59,989 nt of DNA from Oscillospiraceae bacterium (GTDB lineage: Bacteria; Bacillota; Clostridia; Oscillospirales; CAG-382), in NCBI GenBank assembly GCA_015064895.1, contig SVRI01000015.1, positions 1 to 59,989 on the forward strand, read 5' to 3'. This document shows, piece after piece, positions 44,158 to 53,125 of this stretch. The notes below the pieces were generated by a model that ran no database searches, had not been told where the DNA came from, and saw nothing but the letters and a program-made list of their open reading frames with translations. How positions within the stretch are numbered: position 1 is the stretch's first letter; each line of letters starts with the position of its first letter. The position numbers and the translations under genes are program-made.

Positions 44158-45021
44158 ATGCAGAAGGATTTGTTTGAAATAATCGAAGAGCAAAACCCCA
44201 AAATGTCAAAAAGCCATAAGAAAATAGCCGCCTTTATTAAGGACTCGGGAGAGGTTGCCGCATATCTTACGGCAACAAAACTGGGTAATGAAGTGGGCGT
44301 ATCCGAATCGACTGTGGTGAGATTTGCAATAGAACTCGGCTTTTCGGGTTATCCCGAATTTCAGAAGGTGCTTCAGCAGAGTCTGAGGTCAAAGCTTACA
44401 AGCGTTCAGAGAATGGGTATTGCCGACAGCCGCTTTGGCGAAGGCAGTGTTCTTTCCAATGTTCTTACTGCCGATATGAATAATATCAAAGCATCTCTTG
44501 CAAACATAGATGAAAAGAACTTTGATGAGGCGGTCGATACCATTTGTAATGCCAAGAATATTTTTCTTCTCGGTATCCGTTCATCAAGTATGCTTGCTGA
44601 CTTTATGAATCATTACCTCGGTTATATGTTCGGAAATGTAAAAATGCTCTTTTCCAACAGTACAAATGAACTATTTGAACAGATATTCAGAATATCCGAG
44701 GGAGATGTGCTCATTGCCATTTCGTTCCCGAGATATTCAAGCCGTACAAAGCTTGCGGCAGAATTTGCAAAAAAGAAGGGTGCAAAGGTTATTGCCATTA
44801 CTGACGGTGACACATCACCCATTGCCGCATATGCCGACTCTAAGCTTTATGCAAAGAGTGATATGGCATCCTTTATTGACTCGCTTGCAGCCCCTCTCAG
44901 TATTATAAACGCACTTCTTGTTGCCATCGGCAGAAAGAAGCAGGATACCGTCAAGGAAACCTTCCGTGACCTTGAAACAATCTGGGAAGAATACGACGTA
45001 TATGAAAAATCAAGAAAGTAA
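44158..45021 (+). CDS. MurR/RpiR family transcriptional regulator
   Basis: 287 residues. An N-terminal HTH_6 domain (MSKSHKKIAAFIKDSGE, LGNEVGVSESTVVRFAIELGFSGYPEFQ) binds DNA. A C-terminal SIS domain (NIFLLGIRSSSMLADFMNHYLG, GDVLIAISFPRYSSRT) binds a phosphosugar. Such regulators control sugar or amino-sugar genes. Here the only gene clearly in the same transcript is the flavoprotein that overlaps its last 20 bases, so its targets may lie elsewhere. The RBS is CGAGGTAAAG. Confidence 0.9.
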   Translation: MQKDLFEIIEEQNPKMSKSHKKIAAFIKDSGEVAAYLTATKLGNEVGVSESTVVRFAIELGFSGYPEFQKVLQQSLRSKLTSVQRMGIADSRFGEGSVLSNVLTADMNNIKASLANIDEKNFDEAVDTICNAKNIFLLGIRSSSMLADFMNHYLGYMFGNVKMLFSNSTNELFEQIFRISEGDVLIAISFPRYSSRTKLAAEFAKKKGAKVIAITDGDTSPIAAYADSKLYAKSDMASFIDSLAAPLSIINALLVAIGRKKQDTVKETFRDLETIWEEYDVYEKSRK

Positions 45022-46297
45022 GATAAAGGTTTGTGTAATTGGCGGCGGAGCTGCAGGTCTTATGGCAGCAATAACGGCTGCCGAAAACGGAGCATCCGTT
45101 ACACTTTTTGAAAAGAATAAATCCCAAAAGGTAATGGAGTCCGAAAAGTTCTATGATAATGCATACCTCGGTAAAAAACTGCTTATTACGGGAAAGGGCA
45201 GATGTAATGTCACAAATGACTGTACCCTTGATGAGTTTATGAAAAACACACCTGTCGGCGGTAAATTCATGTATGCCTCATTTAATAGCTTTACTCCTCA
45301 GGATGTAATGGATTTCTTCACTAAGGGCGGTACACCTCTCAAGGTTGAAAGAGGAAACAGGGTTTTCCCGACCTCCGATAAATCCATTGATATTCTGAAG
45401 GTGCTTAAAAGTAAGCTTTTTGAGCATAATGTAAAGGTGGTAAATAAAAAGGTTTCGGGAGTTACCTCTGAGGACGGTGTGTTTACTTCGGTTGTTCTTG
45501 AAGATAAAACCGAAATGTACTTTGACAGATGTATCATAGCAACGGGCGGAGCTTCCTATCCCCAGACGGGCTCCGACGGTGACGGATATAGGTTTGCAGA
45601 GAGCCTCGGACATACGGTGAAAGAAATAAAACCGTCTCTTGTGCCGCTTGTGTCACATGATAAGGCATGCCGTGATATGATGGGACTTTCTCTTAAGAAT
45701 GTCACGCTTTCTGTCATCGATAATAAAAAGAATAAGGTTATTTTCAAGGAAATGGGGGAAATGCTGTTTACCCATTTCGGTGTGTCGGGACCCCTTGTGC
45801 TTTCGGCATCAAGTCATATGCGTGATATGCAGGAAAACAGATATACCGTCAGTATCGACCTAAAACCCTCCCTTGATGAAAAGACTCTTGATAACAGACT
45901 TCTGTCTGATTTTTCAAAGTATATAAATAAGAATATGGATAATGCTATGAGTGATTTGCTTCCCTCAAAGATGATTGTGCCGTTTCTTAATAAATGCGGT
46001 GTAAGAAAAGAGCAGAAGCCGAATTCACTTACAAAGGAAGAAAGACGAACAATACTTGAAACCCTGAAAGGTTTTAAGGTTGATATCCATTCTTTCCGAC
46101 CCGTTGATGAGGCAATCATCACTTCGGGCGGCGTTGCCACAAAAGAAATAAATCCCTCTACGATGGAATCGAAAATCGTGTCGGGACTTTACTTTGCAGG
46201 CGAGGTTATTGACGTCGATGCCTATACCGGCGGATTTAACCTGCAAATCGCATTCTCAACCGCACATCTTGCGGGACAGAGTGCTTCAAACTCATAA
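45002..46297 (+). CDS. BaiN/HI0933-type NAD(P)/FAD-dependent oxidoreductase
   Basis: 431 residues from the ATG at 45002, inside the end of the regulator gene; the longer frame from 44918 lies wholly in that gene and precedes the FAD motif without need. The FAD motif VCVIGGGAAGLMAAITAAENG opens the protein, GKKLLITGKGRCNVTND is the family hallmark, and GGVATKEINPSTMESKIVSGLYFAGEVIDVDAYTGG closes it. BaiN takes part in bile acid dehydroxylation in Clostridium scindens, but most members have unknown substrates. It commonly precedes cmk in Clostridia, as it does here. Confidence 0.88.
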   Translation: MKNQESKIKVCVIGGGAAGLMAAITAAENGASVTLFEKNKSQKVMESEKFYDNAYLGKKLLITGKGRCNVTNDCTLDEFMKNTPVGGKFMYASFNSFTPQDVMDFFTKGGTPLKVERGNRVFPTSDKSIDILKVLKSKLFEHNVKVVNKKVSGVTSEDGVFTSVVLEDKTEMYFDRCIIATGGASYPQTGSDGDGYRFAESLGHTVKEIKPSLVPLVSHDKACRDMMGLSLKNVTLSVIDNKKNKVIFKEMGEMLFTHFGVSGPLVLSASSHMRDMQENRYTVSIDLKPSLDEKTLDNRLLSDFSKYINKNMDNAMSDLLPSKMIVPFLNKCGVRKEQKPNSLTKEERRTILETLKGFKVDIHSFRPVDEAIITSGGVATKEINPSTMESKIVSGLYFAGEVIDVDAYTGGFNLQIAFSTAHLAGQSASNS

Positions 46298-46324
46298 TCA
46301 AATTTCATCTATTCACCGTTCATT

Positions 46325-46482
46325 GGTGTCGCACAAAAAGTGTAAGAGGTAAGCCGCCGCGGCGAAGGAGAGAGGTCAGCGCAGACTCGCTGTTGTTCCT
46401 TTTTTGTCTTTTATAGGTGTCGAGCCATCTCTCCTTTTGAGCGGAGCGTTTTTGTTACTTTTGTCGCGGGACAAAAGTAAGA
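46325..46482. repeat. Structured intergenic repeat, copy E (single Y module)
   Basis: A forward Y module only: GTGTCGCACAAAAAGTG, GAGGTAAGCCGCCGCGG, then AAGGAGAGAGG pairing with CCATCTCTCCTT, GAGCGGAGCGTTTTT, and the terminal hairpin TTACTTTTGT/ACAAAAGTAA at 46455-46480. The apical loop sequence (TTGTTCCTTTTTTGTC) differs completely from copies A, B and D. Confidence 0.8.
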
Positions 46483-46580
46483 CATAATTCGGTTTAACAT
46501 TTAAATTTTCATAACACATTACTGTTAATTCTTGTAATATAGAATAAGTAATTATCACCCCTTAACGAAAGGATTTTAAA

Positions 46581-47255
46581 ATGTACAGTATTGCAATAGA
46601 CGGCCCCTCGGGCTCGGGAAAAAGTACGGTTGCAAAGGCGGTGGCTGCAAAGCTCGGCTTCCTTTATGTTGATACAGGTGCAATATACCGCACCGTCGGC
46701 GTTTTTGCAAAGAGAAATAATATAGACCCCCACGATGAGGAAACTCTCGGTGCAAACCTTGATAAAGTGGATATAAAAATCAGATGGATTGACGGAACCC
46801 AGCATGTTTTCCTCTCTGATGAAGATGTTTCCGAAGAAATAAGACTTCCCGAAATGTCAATGTATGCTTCTGCCGTGTCTGCTCTCGGGAAAGTAAGGGC
46901 GTTTCTTCTTCAGATGCAGAGGGATTTTGCAAAGACAAATAATGTAATTATGGACGGCAGAGATATAGGTACCGTAGTACTTCCCGATGCAGACGTCAAA
47001 ATTTTCATGTATGCAACATCCGAGGCAAGAGCCAAGAGACGTTATAAGGAGCTTTTGGAAAAGGGTAAGGAAGTTACCTATGAGGAAGTTCTTTCGGATA
47101 TGATTGAAAGAGATAAAAACGATTCGTCCCGTGCACTTGCACCCTGTAAACCAGCAGAGGATGCAATTATGATGGATAATTCCGAAATGTCACTCGAAAT
47201 AAATATTGAAAAAGTATTGGAGATTATCAATGAGAAAATCAATGTGGCTGTATGA
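46581..47255 (+). CDS. cmk: Cytidylate kinase
   Basis: 224 residues. The P-loop GPSGSGKST is at residues 8-16, DTGAIYRTVG binds the nucleotide, and DGRDIGTVVLPDADVKIFMYA is the CMK signature. It phosphorylates CMP and dCMP. It starts the operon cmk-plsC-ispH-rpsA, whose genes all overlap. The RBS is GAAAGGA, 10 bases before the ATG. Confidence 0.96.
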   Translation: MYSIAIDGPSGSGKSTVAKAVAAKLGFLYVDTGAIYRTVGVFAKRNNIDPHDEETLGANLDKVDIKIRWIDGTQHVFLSDEDVSEEIRLPEMSMYASAVSALGKVRAFLLQMQRDFAKTNNVIMDGRDIGTVVLPDADVKIFMYATSEARAKRRYKELLEKGKEVTYEEVLSDMIERDKNDSSRALAPCKPAEDAIMMDNSEMSLEINIEKVLEIINEKINVAV

Positions 47256-47871
47256 TGTCGTCACTTTCATTGTAAAGTGGCTGCTTAAGCCTTTGTTCTG
47301 GACAAAAACAACGGGACTTGAAAATGAAAATGTGGAAGGTCCTGTTATATATTGCCTTAACCATATTTCCAATTGGGATCCTGTAATTGTTGCCTGTGAA
47401 ACTAAAAAGACAATCAATTTTATGGCAAAGAAAGAGCTGTTTGAGGTTCCTGTTATTAAACACGTGGTTGCCGCACTCGGTGTATTTCCCATTGACAGAC
47501 AGGGTAATGACCTTGCAACCTTAAAGTCTACCATCAACGGACTTAAAGAGGGAAGACGTATCTGTATTTTCCCTCAGGGAACAAGACATCCCGGCATTGA
47601 CCCGAGAACAACAGAGGTCAAGGGCGGAACGGCAATGCTTGCAAGACATTCCAAAGCCACAGTAGTCCCCATAGGTGTTTACACTAAGGATTATAAAGTC
47701 AGAATTTTCAGAAGAGTGTATGTGAACATCGGAAAACCCAAGACTTTTGAAGAACTCGGATTTACGGGTGCACGTGATGATTACGATAGAATTACGGGAG
47801 AAATTTTCAACGAAATCTGTAATCTTTGTGAAAGTGCAAAGGAAAATGTAAATGCAAAAAAATGTAAATAA
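47230..47871 (+). CDS. plsC: 1-acyl-sn-glycerol-3-phosphate acyltransferase
   Basis: 213 residues from the ATG at 47230, which has GGAG 7 bases upstream; a TTG at 47206 is possible. It overlaps cmk by 26 bases. PlsC motifs: NHISNWDP (the HxxxxD catalytic block), KKELFEVPVIKHV, and FPQGTRHP in place of the usual FPEGTR (Glu replaced by Gln). The enzyme makes phosphatidic acid at the membrane. The Gln variant occurs in other members and need not inactivate it. Confidence 0.92.
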   Translation: MRKSMWLYDVVTFIVKWLLKPLFWTKTTGLENENVEGPVIYCLNHISNWDPVIVACETKKTINFMAKKELFEVPVIKHVVAALGVFPIDRQGNDLATLKSTINGLKEGRRICIFPQGTRHPGIDPRTTEVKGGTAMLARHSKATVVPIGVYTKDYKVRIFRRVYVNIGKPKTFEELGFTGARDDYDRITGEIFNEICNLCESAKENVNAKKCK

Positions 47872-48805
47872 AACAAGAGTAATAACTGCCAAAAACGCAG
47901 GCTTTTGCTTTGGCGTAAGACGAGCCGTTGATACGGTGAATGAACTTCGAAGTAAAACCGATAAAAAGATATATACAATTGGTGAGCTAATACATAACAG
48001 CGTTTTTGTACGACGCCTTGAAGAACAGAATATCTTTGTCATTGAGGAAGAAAACCTTCCTTCTCTCGAAAAAGAAAAGGATAAAATTGTTTTGGTTGTA
48101 CGTGCTCACGGTATAAAGAAGGAGATAATCGACTATCTTGATGAAAAAGGCTTTACCTACGTAAATGCCACATGCCCTTACGTAGAGAGAATACATGATA
48201 TAGTCGATAAGAACACCCATGACGCATCTTTGTGTGTAGTAATGGGAGATAAAAAGCATCCCGAAGCGGTTGGTACAATCAGCTATGCCCATTGTGATGC
48301 TGTGGTGTGCAGTAATGAGGATGAATTGCTTCAAAACTTAAACGACAAATTAACAAGTTTTGAAGAATGTTTCGTATTAACGTCACAAACCACATATAAT
48401 AATGAAAAATATGTAAATTGTCAAAAAGTTGCAAAAAAACTATATACAAATGCAAAAATTTTTGATACAATATGTAGTGTTACGGAAAAAAGACAAAATG
48501 AGGTTGTGCAGCTTTCAAAGGAATGCGACATAATGCTGGTGGTCGGAGGAAAAAACAGCTCCAATACAAAGAAGCTTTTTGAAATTTCCTCGGAACACTG
48601 CAAAGAAACATTTCTTGTTGAAACGGCAGATGAAATGGATATGCAAAAGATATCCTTGCTCTGCAAGCAAAAGCTGCTAAAGCCGAATACAGTTTTCACC
48701 GTAGGGATAACAGCAGGTGCATCGACACCTGATGATATATTAGAGGAGGTAAAAGCCGGAGTGAGTGAAACCATCATAACCGCTTCCGGTGAAACAACAA
48801 CATGA
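47852..48805 (+). CDS. ispH: 4-hydroxy-3-methylbut-2-enyl diphosphate reductase
   Basis: 317 residues. The three iron-sulfur cysteines are in AGFCFGVRRAV, ATCPYVERIHD and ICSVTEKRQ; VRAHGIKK and GGKNSSNTKKLFE are the substrate-binding blocks. It is the last enzyme of the MEP isoprenoid pathway. It overlaps plsC by 20 bases and rpsA by 4. Many Clostridia fuse IspH with ribosomal protein S1 in one chain; here the two reading frames are separate but overlapping. Confidence 0.96.
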   Translation: MQKNVNKTRVITAKNAGFCFGVRRAVDTVNELRSKTDKKIYTIGELIHNSVFVRRLEEQNIFVIEEENLPSLEKEKDKIVLVVRAHGIKKEIIDYLDEKGFTYVNATCPYVERIHDIVDKNTHDASLCVVMGDKKHPEAVGTISYAHCDAVVCSNEDELLQNLNDKLTSFEECFVLTSQTTYNNEKYVNCQKVAKKLYTNAKIFDTICSVTEKRQNEVVQLSKECDIMLVVGGKNSSNTKKLFEISSEHCKETFLVETADEMDMQKISLLCKQKLLKPNTVFTVGITAGASTPDDILEEVKAGVSETIITASGETTT

Positions 48806-49983
48806 TGACAGAAATCAATGAAAACATGAGCTTTGAGGAGATGCTTGATGCGTCCTTCAAAAGACTTCGCGCAGGAGAAACAACAAAGGGTATTGTAACT
48901 TCAGTAACACCTACCGAGGTACATCTTGACCTTGGTGTTAAATACACAGGTATTATCCCTCATTCCGAAATGACAATGGATACTTCCGTAAAGCTTGAAG
49001 ACATTGTTAAGGTAGGCGACGAAATCGAAGCAATCGTTATTAAGCCTAATGACGCAGAAGGCACAATCACACTCTCAAAGGTAAAGATTGATGCAGTAAA
49101 GTGCTTTGACGAAATCGAAGCTGCAGAAGAAAGCGGAGAAATCCTTACAGGTAAGGTTGTGGAAATCACAAGAGGCGGCGTAGCTGTACTTGCAAAGAAT
49201 GTAAGAGTATTCATTCCTATTTCTCAGACAACACTTCCCAGACGTGAAGAAGCATACGAAGAAAAGGATCTTCAGGTATTCATGGGTAAGGATGTTTCCT
49301 TCAAGATTATCAGCGTAGAAAAGGCAAGAAAGAGAGTTGTCGGTTCCATGCGTGCAGCAGCAAGAGTTGAAAGAGAAGCTGCTGAAGCTAAGTTCTGGGA
49401 AACAGTTGAAGAAGGCCAGAAGTTCACAGGTAAGGTTAAGTCCATTACCAACTACGGTGCATTTGTAGATCTCGGCGGTGTAGACGGTATGGTTCACGTA
49501 TCCGAACTTTCCTGGAAGAGAATCAAGAATCCTTCCGAAGTTGTTAAGGTTGGCGAAGAAATCGACGTATTCGTTAAGGCTCTCGATAAGGAAAACAAGA
49601 GAATTTCTCTCGGCCATAAGGTTGACGCTGAAAATCCCTGGACAATCCTTTCCGAAAAGTACAATGAAGGCGATGTAGTTGAAGCAAAGGTTGCAGGTCT
49701 TACACCTTTCGGCGCATTTGCTGAAATCATCCCCGGCATCGACGGTCTTATCCATATTTCTCAGATCTCCAACAAGAAGATTGCAAAGCCTGCTGATGAA
49801 CTTAAAGTTGGCGATGTAGTTACAGCTAAGATTACAGCTATCGACTACGAAGCAAAGAGAGTAAGCCTCTCCATGCGTGCTCTTCTCGAACCCGAAGAAG
49901 AAGTAGCCCCCGAAGCTGCAGAAGAAGTTGTTGAAGCAGTTGAAGAAGTAGCAGAAGTTGCTGCAGAAGAAGCTGCTGAATAA
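48802..49983 (+). CDS. rpsA: 30S ribosomal protein S1 homologue
   Basis: 393 residues with four S1 RNA-binding repeats: TTKGIVTSVTPTEVHLDLG, GKVVEITRGGVAVLAKNVR, GKVKSITNYGAFVDLGGVDG and AKVAGLTPFGAFAEIIPGIDG. A 25-residue acidic Glu/Ala/Val tail follows. Four repeats are typical of Firmicutes S1, fewer than the six of E. coli. It helps mRNA bind the ribosome. It begins within the ispH stop (ATGATGA). Its codon use is highly biased, as expected for a strongly expressed gene. Confidence 0.95.
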   Translation: MMTEINENMSFEEMLDASFKRLRAGETTKGIVTSVTPTEVHLDLGVKYTGIIPHSEMTMDTSVKLEDIVKVGDEIEAIVIKPNDAEGTITLSKVKIDAVKCFDEIEAAEESGEILTGKVVEITRGGVAVLAKNVRVFIPISQTTLPRREEAYEEKDLQVFMGKDVSFKIISVEKARKRVVGSMRAAARVEREAAEAKFWETVEEGQKFTGKVKSITNYGAFVDLGGVDGMVHVSELSWKRIKNPSEVVKVGEEIDVFVKALDKENKRISLGHKVDAENPWTILSEKYNEGDVVEAKVAGLTPFGAFAEIIPGIDGLIHISQISNKKIAKPADELKVGDVVTAKITAIDYEAKRVSLSMRALLEPEEEVAPEAAEEVVEAVEEVAEVAAEEAAE

Positions 49984-50004
49984 TTAATATTCTCGTACCT
50001 ATGG

Positions 50005-50036
50005 AGCCGAGGAACCAAATGGTTCCTCGGCTTTTG
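50005..50036 (+). terminator. Terminator of the cmk-rpsA operon
   Basis: AGCCGAGGAACC, loop AAAT, GGTTCCTCGGCT followed by TTTGTC; a perfect 12-bp stem. Confidence 0.9.
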
Positions 50037-50051
50037 TCAAACTATTTGTAG

Positions 50052-50149
50052 GGACAGGCGTCCTTGACTGTCCGCAAATTTATCTAATACTTGTTGAAAA
50101 AACAACTCAAATTATTGCGTTTTATTTGGACAGGCGTCCTCGACTGTCC
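50052..50149. repeat. Pair of GGACAGGCGTCC direct repeats
   Basis: GGACAGGCGTCCTTGACTGTCC at 50052-50073 recurs with one change at 50128-50149. Each copy can form a GGACAG/CTGTCC hairpin. No gene lies between them. Confidence 0.75.
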
Positions 50150-50176
50150 TAAAAATTATTTTAATAGGTGATAAAT

Positions 50177-51031
50177 ATGTCATATCCAAAATTCGGTCCC
50201 GGCGGTAATTCCGATTCTTTCCATCTCACAAAGCTTGCCACTTCCAAGGCACCATTCTGGGTAAAGGATTTCGGGCTTGATGCCTATGAATACGAAGCAG
50301 GCAGGGGAGTGCCCAAGAACATTGAAGGCTTTAAGACTCTCGGAGAAAACGCAAAGCAGGCTGGTATCAGCCTGTCCATCCACGCACCTTACTTTATTTC
50401 ACTTTCATCTGTCGAAGAAGAAAAGCGAAAGAACAGCTCAAGATATATCCTTGAGAGTGCCATAGCTCTTAATGAAATGGGCGGTAAAACCATTGTTATT
50501 CACGCAGGCTCATGTGCCAAAATTTCACGTGAACTGGCAAGCACCTATGCTAAAGATGCACTTCGATTTGCAATTGATGTTTTACACGAGGCAGGACTTT
50601 ACGGCTTTGACCTCGGCATTGAAACCATGGGTAAGGTAAATCAGTTCGGCACACTTGATGAGGTCATTGATATGTGCTCTGTCGATAAGACGGTGGTTCC
50701 TGTCATAGACTTCGGTCATATGAACGCCAGGGAAATGGGCGGAGTTTTTGTGACTGTCGATGACTATAAGAGAGTGTTTGATAAAATAGCTAAAGGAGTA
50801 ACACCCGAGGCAGCACAAAATCTTCATTGCCACTTTTCAAAGATTGAGTATACTGGCGGCGGCGAAAAGAGACATCTTACCTTTGAGGACAAGCAGTATG
50901 GACCCAACTTTGAGCCTCTTATGCAGGCAATATATGAGCTTGGTGTAACTCCTACCATTATCTGCGAATCTGACGGTACACAGGCTGAGGATGCACTTGC
51001 AATGAAACAATGCTATTTTTTGCAAAAGTAA
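50177..51031 (+). CDS. Endonuclease IV-like TIM-barrel protein
   Basis: 284 residues from the ATG at 50177 (AGGTG upstream; a GTG at 50168 overlaps the RBS). The AP-endonuclease-2 fold is indicated by ISLSIHAPYFISLSS, TIVIHAGSC, GIETMGKVNQFGTLDE, VIDFGHMNAR and LHCHFSKIEYT, which carry the zinc-binding His, Glu and Asp of endonuclease IV. The family nicks DNA at abasic sites; sugar isomerases share the fold but lack this run of motifs. A palindromic repeat separates it from pepQ. Confidence 0.78.
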   Translation: MSYPKFGPGGNSDSFHLTKLATSKAPFWVKDFGLDAYEYEAGRGVPKNIEGFKTLGENAKQAGISLSIHAPYFISLSSVEEEKRKNSSRYILESAIALNEMGGKTIVIHAGSCAKISRELASTYAKDALRFAIDVLHEAGLYGFDLGIETMGKVNQFGTLDEVIDMCSVDKTVVPVIDFGHMNAREMGGVFVTVDDYKRVFDKIAKGVTPEAAQNLHCHFSKIEYTGGGEKRHLTFEDKQYGPNFEPLMQAIYELGVTPTIICESDGTQAEDALAMKQCYFLQK

Positions 51032-51033
51032 AT

Positions 51034-51150
51034 GGCTCCCTTGTGTAAAGGGAGCTGTCACGAAGTGACTGAGGGATTGTAAATCTCAACAACAATCCCT
51101 CCGAGTTTTGCTTATATGCAAAACTCACCTCCCTTTGCACAAGGGAGGCT
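51034..51150. repeat. agcctccc-type palindromic repeat, copy 3
   Basis: GGCTCCCTTGTGTAAAGGGAG on the left and CTCCCTTTGCACAAGGGAG on the right, with GTCACGAAGTGAC and GTTTTGCTTATATGCAAAAC hairpins inside. It fills almost the whole gap between the endonuclease IV-like gene and the RBS of the peptidase gene. Confidence 0.85.
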
Positions 51151-51170
51151 TGTATATAGGAGCCAATCAT

Positions 51171-52262
51171 ATGAATACAAAAAATATGGAAATCTGCGCG
51201 AAAGTTTCTGAAAAAGCAGATGCACTCATACTTCTTTCACCCGTAAACAGAAGATATGTCACATCCTTTCAGTCATCAGCAGGAACGGTTGTTGTAAGAG
51301 ACGGTAAGATTACATTTTTTACCGACTTTCGCTACTATGAATCCGCTTGTATCAAAAAACAGCAGGGGATTATGGATGAGGACATAGACATAAGACTTCA
51401 GGACGGAAAGTTTATGGAAAATCTCAAAGAGCTTCTTTCGGGTTGCGAAAAAATCCTCTTTGAAGACGGCTTTCTTTCCTACGGTACATATAATTGGTAT
51501 AATAATTCCATTGACTTTGCAGAACTTATTCCCGGCGGTTCGGGTATTATGGCAGAAATACGCGGAATCAAGACAGACGAGGAGCTTTCAAATATCGTAA
51601 AGGCTCAGGAAATCACCGATAAAACCTTTGACTTTGCGGTAAAATATATTTCGGATAATATCCATAGAGCGGATTTTACCGAACGTGAACTTCAGCTTGA
51701 AATGGATTACTTCATGCTTCGCAACGGTGCCGACGGTTTGGCTTTCGACACAATTGCCATAAGCGGTAAAAAGTCTGCACTTCCTCACGGTGCGCCCGAA
51801 AATATACCTGTATCCAAAGGTTTTCTTACCATGGACTTCGGTGCAAGATACGGCGGCTACTGCTCGGATATGACAAGAACAATCTGCATCGGCAAACCCG
51901 ATGACGAAATGTTAAAGGTCTATAACACCGTACTTGACGCTCAGAAGGCGGCTTTTGAAGTAATAAGAGCAGGCGTTATCGGCAAAGAACCCGACCTTGC
52001 AGCCCGTGCCGTTATTGACGGGGCAGGGTACGCAGGTACATTCGGTCACAGTCTCGGTCACTCACTGGGTCTTGAAATACATGAAGGCCCCAACTTTGCT
52101 TCGGGTGTTGAAGCACAAATTCCCGAAAATGTTGTAATTTCGGTGGAACCCGGTATTTATCTTGAGGGCAAATACGGTGTAAGAATAGAGGACATAGTGC
52201 GGGTAAGAAAAGGCGGATTTGATAATCTTACCCATAGCAGTAAGGAACTCATTGTAATTTAG
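51171..52262 (+). CDS. Xaa-Pro peptidase, M24 family
   Basis: 363 residues from the ATG at 51171 with AGGAG 8 bases upstream; the frame continues back through the repeat without support. An N-terminal creatinase-like domain (ALILLSPVNRRYVTSFQSSAG) is followed by the pita-bread domain with metal ligands in TMDFGARYGGYCSDMTRT, GHSLGHSLGLEIHE, VVISVEPGIYLEG and VRIED. It removes residues ahead of proline in peptides in the cytoplasm. The M24 peptidase gene next to efp is a frequent Firmicutes pair. Confidence 0.93.
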   Translation: MNTKNMEICAKVSEKADALILLSPVNRRYVTSFQSSAGTVVVRDGKITFFTDFRYYESACIKKQQGIMDEDIDIRLQDGKFMENLKELLSGCEKILFEDGFLSYGTYNWYNNSIDFAELIPGGSGIMAEIRGIKTDEELSNIVKAQEITDKTFDFAVKYISDNIHRADFTERELQLEMDYFMLRNGADGLAFDTIAISGKKSALPHGAPENIPVSKGFLTMDFGARYGGYCSDMTRTICIGKPDDEMLKVYNTVLDAQKAAFEVIRAGVIGKEPDLAARAVIDGAGYAGTFGHSLGHSLGLEIHEGPNFASGVEAQIPENVVISVEPGIYLEGKYGVRIEDIVRVRKGGFDNLTHSSKELIVI

Positions 52263-52305
52263 CGTGATTTTTTTGCCAAAGGAAGTATTTTTTCTTGAAA
52301 ACTAC

Positions 52306-52334
52306 TTGAAATATGGCATATTGTATGATATAAT
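52306..52334 (+). promoter_or_regulatory. Promoter of efp
   Basis: TTGAAA at 52306-52311, a 17-base spacer, TATAAT at 52329-52334. GGAGGAA precedes the ATG. Confidence 0.8.
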
Positions 52335-52380
52335 TACAAAGTAAATCTATGTAAAAACCAAAAAATGGAGGAATAAACAA

Positions 52381-52938
52381 ATGGTAACAGCAGGCGATTT
52401 CAGAAATGGCGTTACATTCGATATGGATGGCAGCGTTATGCAGATTATTGAATTCCAGCACGTAAAGCCCGGTAAGGGTGCGGCTTTCGTAAGAACAAAG
52501 CTCAGAAACGTAGTAACAGGTGCTGTAATTGAAAAGACATTCTCACCTACAGATAAGTATCCCACAGCTATCGTTGAAAAGAAGGATATGCAGTATCTCT
52601 ACTCCGACGGTGAGCTCTACTACTTCATGGATATGGAAAGCTACGAACAGACACCTATTGATGCTAACAAGCTTGGTGACAACTTCAAGTTCGTTAAGGA
52701 AGAAATGATGTGTAAGGTTGTATCCTACAAGGGTACAGTTATTTCTGTTGAACCTCCCATGTTCGTTGAACTCGAAGTAACCGAAACAGAACCCGGCTTC
52801 AAGGGCGATACAGCTCAGGGTGCTACAAAGCCCGCTACTCTTGAAACAGGCGCTCAGATTAAGGTTCCCCTCTTCATCAACATCGGCGACGTTCTCAAGA
52901 TCGACACAAGAACAGGCGAATATCTCGAAAGAGCGTGA
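52381..52938 (+). CDS. efp: Elongation factor P
   Basis: 185 residues, the standard three-barrel EF-P. The loop that reaches the peptidyl-transferase centre reads [16 protein letters not shown], with Lys32 at the tip, the same position that carries 5-aminopentanol in Bacillus subtilis. The C-terminal signature [17 protein letters not shown] is intact. EF-P rescues ribosomes stalled at polyproline. A YmfI-like reductase at 36554 could complete its modification. Own promoter; followed by a hairpin-rich spacer and the CD1247-like gene. Confidence 0.97.
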   Translation: MVTAGDFRNGVTFDMDGSVMQIIEFQHVKPGKGAAFVRTKLRNVVTGAVIEKTFSPTDKYPTAIVEKKDMQYLYSDGELYYFMDMESYEQTPIDANKLGDNFKFVKEEMMCKVVSYKGTVISVEPPMFVELEVTETEPGFKGDTAQGATKPATLETGAQIKVPLFINIGDVLKIDTRTGEYLERA

Positions 52939-52971
52939 TTTGCACCGACACAAAGTATTGAAAGTTTTGCT

Positions 52972-53125
52972 GAAGCTTTTTCAAAAGCTTCCGAGAATCC
53001 AAAGGCGAGTAGCCTTTGGTCGCTCTCCGCAGAGAGCGAAACTCTCAGGACTTGGAAGAGCTAGGCAAGGGTGAATTTTCGTCTTTTGGACGAAAAGAGG
53101 GAAGCCCTGCGATAGAGGGCGTCCC
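52972..53125 (+). ncRNA. Multi-hairpin spacer between efp and the CD1247-like gene
   Basis: Five hairpins in a row: GAAGCTTTT/AAAAGCTTC (52972-52991), CCAAAGGC/GCCTTTGG (52999-53019), CGCTCTC/GAGAGCG with CGCA loop (53021-53038), TTTTCGTC/GACGAAAA (53076-53096) and GGGxxGCCC/GGGCxxCCC (53099-53125). The second and third, followed by AAACTCTC, correspond to the terminal hairpin pair of repeat copies B and C. It may be a structured leader of the downstream gene or another repeat relative; RNA identity is not proven. Confidence 0.45.
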
